A stretch of DNA of 64,000 bases from Caryophanales bacterium UBA4278 (GCA_002395065.1 DGVS01000006.1:32472-96471); one strand, 5' to 3'. Numbered from the stretch's first letter, positions 1-7,994 are shown. The notes: generated by a model not told the origin, from the letters alone. Made by a program: numbers and translations.

Positions 1-134
1 AAAAAGAGTGAAAAAAACTCGATAAAGAATAGTGAAGAGAAAAAATCTTTCGTCAAAGACAAGACGCTAAAACTCGGAATGGGAATCTCTGGACTACTCA
101 GACCAAAAATTTGAATAGAAAGGAGGCATCCATC

Positions 135-218
135 ATGAAAGTTAACAAAGAAACCGTTGCGGCTTTGATGTTGGCGATCATCGATCTAGTTTGCTTAGTA
201 TTGGAGTTAATCCGATAA
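135..218 (+). CDS. Small hydrophobic peptide, type A copy 1 (putative type I toxin)
   Basis: A 27-residue peptide starting MKVNKET and ending LVLELIR. A charged N-terminus is followed by one hydrophobic helix long enough to span the membrane. AAAGGAGG lies 8-10 nt before the ATG. The size and the convergent antisense promoter just downstream match Fst/Ldr/TxpA-like membrane-acting toxins. Toxicity is inferred. The leader carries GACTACTCAG (92-101), complementary to AGTAGTC in its own 3' UTR (254-260). Confidence 0.7.
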   Translation: MKVNKETVAALMLAIIDLVCLVLELIR

Positions 219-281
219 AAAGAAAAACGAGTCCATGACTCACCACACCATAAAGTAGTCTTGGAGGATCCCGTTCTTATG
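219..281 (-). ncRNA. Antisense RNA 1 (putative antitoxin of copy 1)
   Basis: Leftward promoter: -35 TTGCAT (310-315), 16-nt spacer, -10 TATAAT (288-293). Transcription should start near 281 and end in the T-rich stretch opposite 219-228, after a hairpin (AACG/CGTT, TCC/GGA). The RNA would be about 60 nt and would overlap only the 3' UTR of the toxin mRNA, as in Fst RNA II. Confidence 0.6.
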
Positions 282-387
282 GCTCTCATTATAGCAAACT
301 TTGTTTGTTATGCAACCGAGAAAGCAAACTCGTTAAAACTCGGAGCCAAAACCTCGCAAATCTGGACACAGAGAGTGAGGTGATTTT

Positions 388-477
388 ATGAACAACTTTT
401 CAAAGGAAGCCTGCTTGCTTCTAAAGATTATGTTGGTCTGCCTCTTTTTGAGTTTGGTGGTGCTTCTACTGAAATGA
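388..477 (+). CDS. Small hydrophobic peptide, type B copy 2 (putative type I toxin)
   Basis: A 29-residue peptide starting MNNFSKEA and ending VVLLLK; residues 9-28 are hydrophobic. GAGTGAGGTG forms the ribosome site before the ATG. The leader CCTCGCA (352-358) plus GACAC (365-369) is complementary to GTGTCTGCGAGG (511-522) downstream of the stop. This suggests a long-range 5'-3' fold of the mRNA. The toxin role is inferred from size, hydrophobicity and the antisense promoter. Confidence 0.7.
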   Translation: MNNFSKEACLLLKIMLVCLFLSLVVLLLK

Positions 478-535
478 AAAAAAGAGCCCTTTCGGACTAT
501 TAACCAATAAGTGTCTGCGAGGTTTGGCTCTTCTG
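478..535 (-). ncRNA. Antisense RNA 2
   Basis: Promoter on the minus strand: -35 TTGCAT (564-569), 16-nt spacer, -10 TATAAT (542-547). The hairpin AAGAGCC/GGCTCTT is followed on this strand by a run of seven T, which makes a good intrinsic terminator. Confidence 0.6.
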
Positions 536-654
536 GTTCCCATTATAGCAAACCTAGTTTGTTATGCAACTGACAAAGATAAGTCGTTAAAACTCGGAAC
601 GGGAATCTCTGGACTACTCAGACCAAAAATTTGAATAGAAAGGAGGTATCCATC

Positions 655-738
655 GTGAAAGTTAACAAAGAAACCGCTGTTGCTTTGATGTTGGCGATCA
701 TTGATCTAGTTTGCTTGGTATTGGAGTTAATCCGATAA
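655..738 (+). CDS. Small hydrophobic peptide, type A copy 3 (GTG start)
   Basis: A 27-residue near-copy of the first peptide (starts MKVNKETAVAL). The ATG is replaced by GTG in the same context (CATCGTG instead of CATCATG), behind the same AAAGGAGG. Leader GACTACTCAG (612-621) is perfectly complementary over 10 nt to CTGAGTAGTC (771-780) in the 3' UTR. Confidence 0.68.
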   Translation: MKVNKETAVALMLAIIDLVCLVLELIR

Positions 739-801
739 AAAGAAAAACGAGTCCCTGACTCACCTAGACACTGAGTAGTCTTGGAGGATCTCGTTCTTGT
801 G
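739..801 (-). ncRNA. Antisense RNA 3
   Basis: Minus-strand promoter: -35 TTGAAA (830-835), 16-nt spacer, -10 TATAAT (808-813). The terminator hairpin pairs AACGAG-TCC with GGATCTCGTT (one bulge), followed by a T-rich stretch opposite 737-748. Confidence 0.6.
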
Positions 802-908
802 TCTCTCATTATAGCAAATTTAATTTGCTTTTCAACCGTCAAAGACAAGACGTTAAAACTCGGGACGGGTGCCTCATAAATCTGGACACAGAAAGTGAGG
901 TGACTTGA

Positions 909-998
909 TTGAAGGATAATCGAAGAGAAGCTTTGTTTCTTCTTAAAATTGCTCTGATTTGCGTTCTTTTATCTTTGCTGGTGCTTCTAGCCAAATAA
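909..998 (+). CDS. Small hydrophobic peptide, type B copy 4 (TTG start)
   Basis: A 29-residue peptide if started at TTG 909 (reads MKDNRREALFLL, ends LLVLLAK). It aligns with type B copy 2 (same EA-LLLKI core). No ATG is available; GTGAGGTGA precedes the TTG. CCTCATA (872-878) and GACAC (885-889) pair with GTGTCTATGGGG (1030-1041). The bases differ from copy 2 but pairing is kept. Confidence 0.6.
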   Translation: MKDNRREALFLLKIALICVLLSLLVLLAK

Positions 999-1053
999 AA
1001 AAACGTTTCCTCCTGTGACTCTGACAAAAGTGTCTATGGGGACCCGTTCTTCT
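999..1053 (-). ncRNA. Antisense RNA 4
   Basis: Minus-strand promoter: -35 TTGAAA (1082-1087), 16-nt spacer, -10 TATAAT (1060-1065). The RNA ends in a seven-T run opposite 997-1003. The spacer holds the perfect palindrome GCAAATATAATTTGC. Confidence 0.6.
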
Positions 1054-1170
1054 GTCTTCATTATAGCAAATATAATTTGCTTTTCAATCGTCAAAGACAA
1101 GACGTTAAAACTCAGAACGAATACCTTCTCTAGGGTAACAACAAAAAGTTATTTGAAAGGAGGTGATAGC

Positions 1171-1257
1171 ACGAAACAATTGAAAGATCTTGAGATTCTC
1201 TTGGCTTTGGTTGCCTTCTGCTTGTTTCTAGCTTTATTGCTTAGCGCCTTAAAGTAA
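1171..1257 (+). CDS. Type C peptide copy 5, start codon changed to ACG (possibly silenced)
   Basis: The frame reads TKQLKDLEILLALVAF and ends SALK, 28 residues, parallel to the type C peptide at 1429. The codon aligned with that ATG is ACG (1171-1173). A strong AGGAGGTGA precedes it, so either ACG or the in-frame TTG at 1180 would have to initiate, or the copy is inactive. Its 5' CGAATACCTTC (1118-1128) can pair with GAAGGATTCG (1294-1303) with one bulge. Confidence 0.5.
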   Translation, partial: TKQLKDLEILLALVAFCLFLALLLSALK

Positions 1258-1311
1258 AAAACGATCCCTAGACCTCTGTGTGACTAACAGTTGGAAGGAT
1301 TCGTTCTTCTG
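1258..1311 (-). ncRNA. Antisense RNA 5
   Basis: Minus-strand promoter: -35 TTGAAA (1340-1345), 16-nt spacer, -10 TATAAT (1318-1323). The stem ACGATCC/GGATTCGT is followed by six T opposite 1256-1261. Confidence 0.6.
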
Positions 1312-1428
1312 TCACTCATTATAGCAAAATTTATTTGTGTTTCAATCGTCAAAGACAAGACGTTAAAACTCAGAACGAATACCTTCTCTAGGGTAACAAC
1401 AAAAAGTTATTTGAAGGGAGGTGGTACG

Positions 1429-1515
1429 ATGAAGCAATTGAAAGATCTTGAGATCCTCATAGCTTTGATTCTTCTCGGATTGTTTTTTGCTTTGCTGCTT
1501 GTTGTGGTGAAATAA
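1429..1515 (+). CDS. Small hydrophobic peptide, type C copy 6 (putative type I toxin)
   Basis: A 28-residue peptide starting MKQLKDLEIL and ending LLVVVK, hydrophobic from residue 8 on. GGGAGGTGG precedes the ATG. Leader CGAATACCTTC (1376-1386) is complementary, with one bulge, to GAAGGATTCG (1555-1564) in the 3' UTR. This is the last unit before an ordinary chromosomal gene. Confidence 0.7.
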   Translation: MKQLKDLEILIALILLGLFFALLLVVVK

Positions 1516-1572
1516 AAAAACAAATCCCCTAGGCTAGCACTGTGACAGGTGTTGGAAGGATTCGTTCTTCTG
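1516..1572 (-). ncRNA. Antisense RNA 6
   Basis: Minus-strand promoter: -10 TATAAT (1579-1584), 17-nt spacer, -35 TTGCAC (1602-1607). The palindrome found in the other five spacers is lost here. The transcript would end at the seven-T run opposite 1514-1520. Confidence 0.55.
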
Positions 1573-1630
1573 TCACTCATTATATTCGAACCTCTTTAGA
1601 AGTGCAATATAGTGTTCAACTCCGTAAGGA

Positions 1631-1690
1631 CAATAACATTGTTATTGCATATTTTTTTCTTGCGGACGTATATATACATATTGGTATAAT
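1631..1690 (+). promoter_or_regulatory. Promoter and palindrome upstream of the fakA-like gene
   Basis: CAATAACATTGTTATTG (1631-1647) is a perfect palindrome with a 3-nt centre. It lies just upstream of TTGCGG (1660-1665) and an extended TGG-TATAAT (1685-1690), spacing 19. The palindrome core TAACATTGTTA recurs elsewhere in the window and may be an operator or a weak terminator of the array. Confidence 0.5.
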
Positions 1691-1720
1691 ATACGCGTTC
1701 GCCCAAATTAAGGAGAGAAT

Positions 1721-3403
1721 ATGATACTCAAGAAAATGAACGGCGTTCAGTTCAAAGAATTGATCGTCAGTGGCGCTAAGAATCTTAGAGCCCATTATCA
1801 AGAAGTTGACAATTTGAATGTCTTCCCGGTCCCAGATGGAGACACGGGTACAAATATGTGCCGCACGATCGAAGGTGGTGTCGCCAACATCGTTAAAGAA
1901 GAAAGTAAATCCCTATCTGATATTGCTAAAGCATTATCTAAAGGAATGCTACTTGGCGCAAGAGGTAACTCTGGCGTTATTTTGTCTCAAATCTACCGTG
2001 GCATCTGCCGTGCGTTTGAAGGCAAAGAAGAAGTTGATGCGAAGCAACTCGCTGAAGCCTATCGAATCGGTGTTAAGCAAGCTTATGCTGCTGTTATTAC
2101 ACCAGTCGAAGGCACAATTCTTACAGTCTTTAGAGAAGCCACAGAATACGCTGCTAAGAAGGTAACAAAGGAATCCACAATTAATGAATTCTTTGAACTT
2201 CATTTAAAACAGGCTTCCAAGTCACTTAAACTAACCAAAGAAATTCTTCCTGTTTTAAAGGAAGCTAACGTTATCGACTCCGGAGGAGCCGGATACGTCT
2301 ACATCGTCAAAGGTATTGTCAAATACTTAGATGGCGAATCAATCGAAGCTGAACTCGAGCTTCATGATAAAAAGAAAGAAGAAGGAGAAGTTAAACAAAT
2401 TGATTTCTCGGCGTTTAGTCGAGATGATGAATTAACCTTTGGTTACTGCACCGAATTCATCCTCCGTCTTCAATCCAAAAAAGTTGATATCGAGAACTTT
2501 GATGTCCAAACCATTATTGATGTTTTAAATACACCAGAGATTTCTGGTGATTCCATCGTCGCTTTAAAAGACGATGATGTCGTCAAAGTTCATGTTCATA
2601 CGAAAGATCCAGGTTTAGTTCTTCACGAAATGCGCAAATTTGGTGAATTTTTAACCACCAAAGTAGAGAACATGTCTCTTCAACATAATGAAAACATGTC
2701 TGAAGAAGAAAAACTCGCTTCTCAAAAGAGAGAACACAAGAAATACGCTATTGTTGCTGTTGCTCAAGGTCAAGGAATCTGTTCTCAATTCGAAGCTTTA
2801 GGTGTTGATGTCATTGTTAAAGGAAACCAAACAATGAACCCATCGACCGAAGACTTCTTAAAAGCATTTAAACAATTAGATGCTGAAAACATTATTGTTT
2901 TCCCAAATAACAAAAACATTATTATGGCTGCTAAACAAGCAGCAGGATTATATAAAGCTGCAAAAGTGAAAGTTGCTGCTAGTAACTTCATTCCACAATG
3001 TTACTCCGCTCTAACAATGTTAGATTTCTCTAGTGATGATCTTGAACTCATTATGGGCAACTTTAACGCTGCTTTACGTAACGTTGTTTCTGGATCAATT
3101 ACAACTGCCATTCGTAGTACCAGACTCAACGGAGTTAACATCCGTAAAGGTGATAACCTTTGTATTGTCGATGGAAAAGTTGTTGCATCCACATTAAACA
3201 AATATCATTGTGTCGGTGATCTTTTGAGAAAGATCCCAGACATCAAAGATAAACAGCTTCTCACCGTTTTCTTTGGTAAAGACGCCACTGATGCGGAACG
3301 AAAGAAAAACATTGATTGGGTCAAACAAAAATATCCGCATCTTGAAGTTGGTTGTGTTGATGGTGGACAGGCTGTTTATAAGTTCCTGCTCGCTATTGAA
3401 TAA
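1721..3403 (+). CDS. fakA: DAK2-domain fatty acid kinase-like protein (FakA/YloV)
   Basis: 560 residues, the usual length of the YloV/FakA family. The N-terminal DhaL-like (DAK2) domain has the Mg-ATP motif NVFPVPDGDTGTNM (about 33-46) and GARGNSGVILSQ (about 79-90). The middle holds VHVHTKDPG (about 291-299), and a DegV-like C-terminal domain follows. In Firmicutes, FakA phosphorylates fatty acids bound to FakB for phospholipid synthesis; some relatives may use other substrates. AAGGAG lies 6 nt before ATG 1721, so this start is preferred over MNGVQF five codons later. The yloU/asp23-type gene that often precedes it is absent; the TA array is there instead. Confidence 0.9.
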   Translation: MILKKMNGVQFKELIVSGAKNLRAHYQEVDNLNVFPVPDGDTGTNMCRTIEGGVANIVKEESKSLSDIAKALSKGMLLGARGNSGVILSQIYRGICRAFEGKEEVDAKQLAEAYRIGVKQAYAAVITPVEGTILTVFREATEYAAKKVTKESTINEFFELHLKQASKSLKLTKEILPVLKEANVIDSGGAGYVYIVKGIVKYLDGESIEAELELHDKKKEEGEVKQIDFSAFSRDDELTFGYCTEFILRLQSKKVDIENFDVQTIIDVLNTPEISGDSIVALKDDDVVKVHVHTKDPGLVLHEMRKFGEFLTTKVENMSLQHNENMSEEEKLASQKREHKKYAIVAVAQGQGICSQFEALGVDVIVKGNQTMNPSTEDFLKAFKQLDAENIIVFPNNKNIIMAAKQAAGLYKAAKVKVAASNFIPQCYSALTMLDFSSDDLELIMGNFNAALRNVVSGSITTAIRSTRLNGVNIRKGDNLCIVDGKVVASTLNKYHCVGDLLRKIPDIKDKQLLTVFFGKDATDAERKKNIDWVKQKYPHLEVGCVDGGQAVYKFLLAIE

Positions 3404-3459
3404 TATATTCCAATAAAATTTTAATTTTAGTTGTATATATATTTTGTAAGTGCTGAAAA

Positions 3460-5700
3460 ATGGGTAAATATCTCTATTACATTATCGCTATCGTCACTGC
3501 TGGTTTAATGTTCTTAACCTATTTTTTGGTTCACAAGTTTTCTAAGAAAAAAATTCCATTAGCACATAAAATTGTATCGCTTGTAATCTTTGTGGTTTTC
3601 TTAGTTTGGTTCCTGCTTTCGAGTGGTGGCTATTTAACAAATGTTTTTAAAGTAACAGTCAAAACTCCATTTGAAGGCGTTGAAACTGTAGTGGGACAAA
3701 ATAGTGCTACCCTAATGGCATTGTTCGCCTATTGGTGTTTTGTGATTCTTCACATTACAACGATTATTTCATCCATGTTTGAGTTTAAAGTCATCCATAG
3801 GATGGAACACATTATTTCTCCGATTTTGGCTTTGTATTGTTTAATTTCACTTCCGTATTTTGTGTTTGGAGAAACTAAAAGTTTCGAACTCACAGCATGT
3901 GGAATTTTAATTTCCATAGAGTTAGGCGCAATTATTGGAAAACTTGTTTATCAAGCAATCTTTGAACAAATCGACTACCGAATGGATGTTCATGATGTTG
4001 TTGAACTAGTTCTTTGCGTTTTGGGAGCCATTTTATTCACGCTGCCAGAACATATGCTTACAGCACTAATTGGAAATTTGAGAATTTATGCGCCAATGAA
4101 GAGTTTTGGCACAGGTCATCGTTATTATCTTTATATGTCGATGGTCTTCCTCGTTGGCTTGCCGGTTCTTTTAAGAAACTATCGTGGCGAATACGCTCGA
4201 ATGGTCATGCTTTATATCTGTTTTGGTGGCATGATTGCCTTCTCTAATGGTTATAACTTTAACGATATTATTCATCCGAATAACTGGCCATTACATATTT
4301 GTAATACAGCTATGTTTATTTTGCCGTTATCTCTTGCACTAAAAAATGAGAAGATCTTCTATTTCACATTCTTCATCAATGTTCTTGGTGCGTTTTTAGC
4401 TATTATGATGCCGAACTATGATGGTGATATCAACATAATTGCTCCACGTTCGGTTGAGTTCTTTACGAACCATATTGAAGCGTTCGCTGGACCACTGGTT
4501 TGCGTGCTAACTGGAATCTTTGGAAGACCAAAGAAGAAACAATTCTTCTATTCGATGGTTGGCTTTGCGATTTATTACGTCATTGTTTTAATTGCGAACA
4601 CTGTATTTACAGCTGTTTTCCCAAGATATGATTCTACTGGTTCTCTTGAACCTTATAACTATTTCTACATTAACGATGACTTTGTCGCATCCAAGGTTGG
4701 TGCATCAAAACTTGTCTACTCATTCCCATTTAAATTCACCATTTCAGGAAAAGAATTCGTTATGTATCCACTTTATCAAGTGGTTTATTTCCTTGGTTTC
4801 GTTTTCCTATCCATTCTTATGTGGTATGTCTATGAATGGATCTTTAAATTCCAAGACTCATTAATCTACTTAAATGAACGTTCGCAACAGATCCGTGTTG
4901 ATCGTCTTGCTTTAACTCAAAAATTTAATCAAAAGGAGGTTTCTCGTTGTATGAACCCAGAAAGTGTTGATAAGTTAGTCATTTCCCATTTTGGGAAACG
5001 TTATTCTAAATCTTCCCCGTTTGCTGTGAGAGATATTAACTTCGTTGCAAATAAAGGCGAAATCATTGGTTTCCTAGGACCAAACGGTGCTGGTAAATCA
5101 ACTACAATCAAAGCCATTGTCGGTATTCATCTTCCAACAGAAGGAAAAATCGAAGTTAATGGTTATGATGTAGCGGTGCAACCGGTTCAAGCAAAGTCAC
5201 AAATTGGCTTTGTCCCAGACCATTATGCTTTGTATGAAAACCTTACTGGTCGTGAATACTTAAATTATATCGCTGACCTTTACAATGTCTCGAAAGAACA
5301 ACGCGACTCTTTCCTAAATGAATTTTTAGATACGTTAGCCATGAAAGATGCGATTGATAACAAAATTCAGACCTACTCTCATGGTATGAAACAAAAAATC
5401 GCTATTATGGCATCAATTATCCACGATCCAAAATTATGGATTCTTGACGAACCATTAACTGGTCTTGACCCAGTGTCAATTTTCCAAGTTAAACAATGTT
5501 TGAAGAAACACGCTGAAAAAGGAAATATTGTTTTCTTCTCATCACACTTAATCGACATTGTTGAAAAACTTTGTGACAGAATCATTATTATTTCTCACCA
5601 CAAGGTTGTTGATGTCGCAGACGTGAAAAAACTCCTCAAAGATGGAGTTAATCTTGAAGAATACTACATGGAGAAAACTGGCTTAGAAACAGGAAACTAA
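3460..5700 (+). CDS. Fusion of YwaF-like membrane domain and ABC transporter ATPase
   Basis: 746 residues. The first about 485 are strongly hydrophobic with roughly ten or more membrane segments; the part around HICNTAMFILPLSLAL resembles YwaF/TIGR02206 membrane proteins. The last 250 residues are an ABC ATPase: Walker A GPNGAGKST, signature YSHGMKQK, Walker B WILDEPLTGLD, and a switch His in SSHLID. AAGGAGG (4933-4939) followed by ATG 4951 sits inside the frame exactly before the ATPase domain. A separate 249-residue ATPase could therefore also be made. The gene is followed after 1 nt by an ABC-2 type permease, so it powers an exporter of unknown substrate. No clear ribosome site was found for the first ATG. 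Confidence 0.8.
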   Translation: MGKYLYYIIAIVTAGLMFLTYFLVHKFSKKKIPLAHKIVSLVIFVVFLVWFLLSSGGYLTNVFKVTVKTPFEGVETVVGQNSATLMALFAYWCFVILHITTIISSMFEFKVIHRMEHIISPILALYCLISLPYFVFGETKSFELTACGILISIELGAIIGKLVYQAIFEQIDYRMDVHDVVELVLCVLGAILFTLPEHMLTALIGNLRIYAPMKSFGTGHRYYLYMSMVFLVGLPVLLRNYRGEYARMVMLYICFGGMIAFSNGYNFNDIIHPNNWPLHICNTAMFILPLSLALKNEKIFYFTFFINVLGAFLAIMMPNYDGDINIIAPRSVEFFTNHIEAFAGPLVCVLTGIFGRPKKKQFFYSMVGFAIYYVIVLIANTVFTAVFPRYDSTGSLEPYNYFYINDDFVASKVGASKLVYSFPFKFTISGKEFVMYPLYQVVYFLGFVFLSILMWYVYEWIFKFQDSLIYLNERSQQIRVDRLALTQKFNQKEVSRCMNPESVDKLVISHFGKRYSKSSPFAVRDINFVANKGEIIGFLGPNGAGKSTTIKAIVGIHLPTEGKIEVNGYDVAVQPVQAKSQIGFVPDHYALYENLTGREYLNYIADLYNVSKEQRDSFLNEFLDTLAMKDAIDNKIQTYSHGMKQKIAIMASIIHDPKLWILDEPLTGLDPVSIFQVKQCLKKHAEKGNIVFFSSHLIDIVEKLCDRIIIISHHKVVDVADVKKLLKDGVNLEEYYMEKTGLETGN

Positions 5701-5701
5701 A

Positions 5702-7441
5702 ATGAAAAATTTCTTTGCAAATATCGGACAATTCTTTAAAAAAGCCTATCAAATTGTGAAAGGTTTCTTTAAACGTGTCTTTGCAAAAATTGGTTCATAT
5801 AAGCTCACCACGCTCGTGATGATGCAACTGAAAGATAAGTGGAACCTTTCTTTTAAAACAGACAAAAAAGGATCGTTCTTTAAGATAACCGCATACGTCA
5901 TTTTGTTTGCGGCTATTACTGCATTGACATTTGTAATCATGTACTACATGGGTAATAACCTACACATCTTTATTGGTTATAAAATCCCACTTAATGCAAT
6001 GATTCCAGTTTTAGCGGTCTTAACCTTGTTTGAAGGTGTTTCAATTTTGATTGGTATGACCAGAGCGCTTTTCTTCGCAAAAGACAACGTTGTCTTAATT
6101 ACATATCCAGTTAAATCAAATACATTATTTATCTCTAAACTTATTGTTTACTACTTTGATGCCTTGAAGAAATCATTAACCTTATTCATGCCTGTCATTT
6201 TTGGTTTTGGATTAATTTATGGATATTCTGCCGGATTTTATTTCTTAACATTTTTCCTCGATTTCCTCTATATGGCAATCATTGTTTTGGTTTGTGGACT
6301 TCTCGCTATTCCGACTTGCTATATTCTTCGATTTATCGATAAGTATCGTTTGGTGAAAGTAGTATTTTCACTGATTCTTGCTGGAACATTTATTTATTTG
6401 GCTATCTTGCTGATTGGAGTTATTCCGACAAATATTAACCTTATGGAAGAATACGATAAGTTCTCAAGAGGTTTAAATAACTTCTTGTACAACTTTAGTC
6501 TCAAATTCTCCGTCTTAACCGCAATAACTAAAATGTTCCTTGGGTCAATGGATAAGAGTTTCTCGATGACATATATAACCAGTTATACGTTGTTCGGTGT
6601 TTTAGTAATGATTGGTTTGATTGGCGTGTTAGTTGTTGGTAATGCGTTTCTATCAAAACCGTTCTATACCAAGATGATTGCGACTTCAAACATTAGTAAA
6701 AAACCAGCAACACATGAACGTAAAAACCATCGTTTCTTCAAAACATATTCTGTATTCAAATATGAAACAATGCGTATTTTGCGAAATGAAAAACTTATCA
6801 TTGCTTCATTAATTTGTATCATTGTGATGCCGTTGTTTACGATTCTTTCGAATAAGATTTATGGTTCGATTAATACACGTCCATCTGGACAATATTATAT
6901 TTACGCATTTAATTTCTTATTTATTTTAATCGTTACCACATCACACAACACCTCATCCGCATACATTTATAGTAAAGACGGCCCAAGCTGGCCAGTAAAC
7001 AAAACAATGCCTGTGAATCCTCAGGTAAGTTTATCGTTGCGCTTGATTTATAACGTAATTGCTTCATTAGCGATAATTATTCCGTCAACTATCATTTTCT
7101 TTAGCAATTACAAATCTAAATTATTCACGATGTCTCCATTCTTAATAACACTAATTATTTTAGCTATTTTCCATAGTGTGCTATCCGCTTCATATGACTA
7201 TTCACACTCCAAAAACAAAGATAAGGCCGACATTGGTAGTGAAATTATCACTTCTCACGAAATGGTTTCGCTTGGCTACGGTTTGACCATTTGTATTGGC
7301 TATTTACTTTTTATGATTATGTTCCGTTTAACAGCGACTGTTAATCCGGATATAAGAATCCTTATTATTGCGCTTCTTTTGCTTGTGTTCGAAATTTGGT
7401 TCTTCTTACGCAAGATTAGGTTGACTTATCAGGAGAATTAA
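5702..7441 (+). CDS. ABC-2 type exporter permease
   Basis: 579 residues. A basic N-terminal segment precedes about ten to twelve hydrophobic segments in two halves, separated by a charged cytoplasmic stretch (about residues 320-350). It starts 1 nt after the stop of the fused ATPase gene and ends 2 nt before the next start, so the three genes form an operon. The permease layout fits large ABC-2 exporters with one polypeptide carrying both membrane halves. The substrate cannot be told from sequence; the exported protein and lipoprotein downstream suggest an envelope function. Confidence 0.75.
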   Translation: MKNFFANIGQFFKKAYQIVKGFFKRVFAKIGSYKLTTLVMMQLKDKWNLSFKTDKKGSFFKITAYVILFAAITALTFVIMYYMGNNLHIFIGYKIPLNAMIPVLAVLTLFEGVSILIGMTRALFFAKDNVVLITYPVKSNTLFISKLIVYYFDALKKSLTLFMPVIFGFGLIYGYSAGFYFLTFFLDFLYMAIIVLVCGLLAIPTCYILRFIDKYRLVKVVFSLILAGTFIYLAILLIGVIPTNINLMEEYDKFSRGLNNFLYNFSLKFSVLTAITKMFLGSMDKSFSMTYITSYTLFGVLVMIGLIGVLVVGNAFLSKPFYTKMIATSNISKKPATHERKNHRFFKTYSVFKYETMRILRNEKLIIASLICIIVMPLFTILSNKIYGSINTRPSGQYYIYAFNFLFILIVTTSHNTSSAYIYSKDGPSWPVNKTMPVNPQVSLSLRLIYNVIASLAIIIPSTIIFFSNYKSKLFTMSPFLITLIILAIFHSVLSASYDYSHSKNKDKADIGSEIITSHEMVSLGYGLTICIGYLLFMIMFRLTATVNPDIRILIIALLLLVFEIWFFLRKIRLTYQEN

Positions 7442-7443
7442 CA

Positions 7444-7935
7444 ATGAAAAAATCATCCATCTTCTTATTATTAATTGCCCTGATCGCTTCAATTTTCTAC
7501 ATTTCGTTCTACGGAAGTCAGCCACGAAATGACCAAATGAAGTCTTATTTAACTGAGGCTAAAATTACTGGTTATTCCTTACGTGGTGCAAGTGATGAAA
7601 CCCCTGTCGAAGTCTACACTGATGATTACACCGGTGAGACCTATAAGGAAATATATTTACCATTCGACAAACAAAATGGACTTCCATATTTGTATATAAT
7701 GTATTCCGTTTCTCCAAAGGAGGCCACAGAAGCAGATGCTTTTGAGTTAAAGATTGTTTCTGAGGTCCCTCAAGAAATTATTGATGGAGAACTAAGGGAT
7801 AAAGCAACACTTTATAAAAACGTGGTCACATTCTATGGACCATGTTGGATCCGTATTGTTCTTCACACCCTTGATGGTTCTGACTTATTTGATGAAGTCA
7901 AAATTAAGTGTTATGAACCAATCGAGGAGGAATAA
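7444..7935 (+). CDS. Small membrane-anchored extracytoplasmic protein of the ABC operon
   Basis: 163 residues. One N-terminal hydrophobic helix (about 5-25, without a lipobox Cys) is followed by an acidic beta-rich domain. No family was recognised. AGGAGA lies 8 nt before the ATG and the permease gene ends 2 nt upstream. It is likely a third subunit or accessory of the exporter facing the outside; this is inferred from position only. Confidence 0.65.
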   Translation: MKKSSIFLLLIALIASIFYISFYGSQPRNDQMKSYLTEAKITGYSLRGASDETPVEVYTDDYTGETYKEIYLPFDKQNGLPYLYIMYSVSPKEATEADAFELKIVSEVPQEIIDGELRDKATLYKNVVTFYGPCWIRIVLHTLDGSDLFDEVKIKCYEPIEEE

Positions 7936-7937
7936 AT

Positions 7938-7969
7938 TTGGTTATTTGTAACAAAGTTACTAATAATAT
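7938..7969 (+). promoter_or_regulatory. Promoter with palindrome before the beta-helix lipoprotein
   Basis: TTGGTT (7938-7943), a 17-nt spacer and TAATAA (7961-7966). The spacer contains the perfect palindrome GTAACAAAGTTAC (7948-7960). The core TAACAAAGTTA matches the recurring TAACAWWGTTA motif, so repression by occupancy of the spacer is plausible. Confidence 0.45.
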
Positions 7970-7994
7970 AAAAGAAAGGAAAGAATAAAAAGAG

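Larger units (their letters stand above)
1..1610. repeat. Tandem array of six type I toxin-antitoxin-like units
   Basis: Six diverged units of about 255 bp repeat head to tail. Each has a conserved TTAAAACTC block, a leader, a strong Shine-Dalgarno, a 27-29 codon hydrophobic peptide, a hairpin, and a leftward TATAAT promoter. Three peptide types occur in the order A B A B C C. The units resemble Fst/par- and TxpA/RatA-type systems, in which toxin mRNA and antisense RNA converge and overlap at their 3' ends. The array may extend left of the window, because position 1 is already inside a related leader. Confidence 0.8.

Noticed and set aside
1542..1724. 60-codon frame between the TA array and fakA
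   Set aside because: It runs through the sixth antisense promoter and the fakA promoter and lacks a ribosome site.
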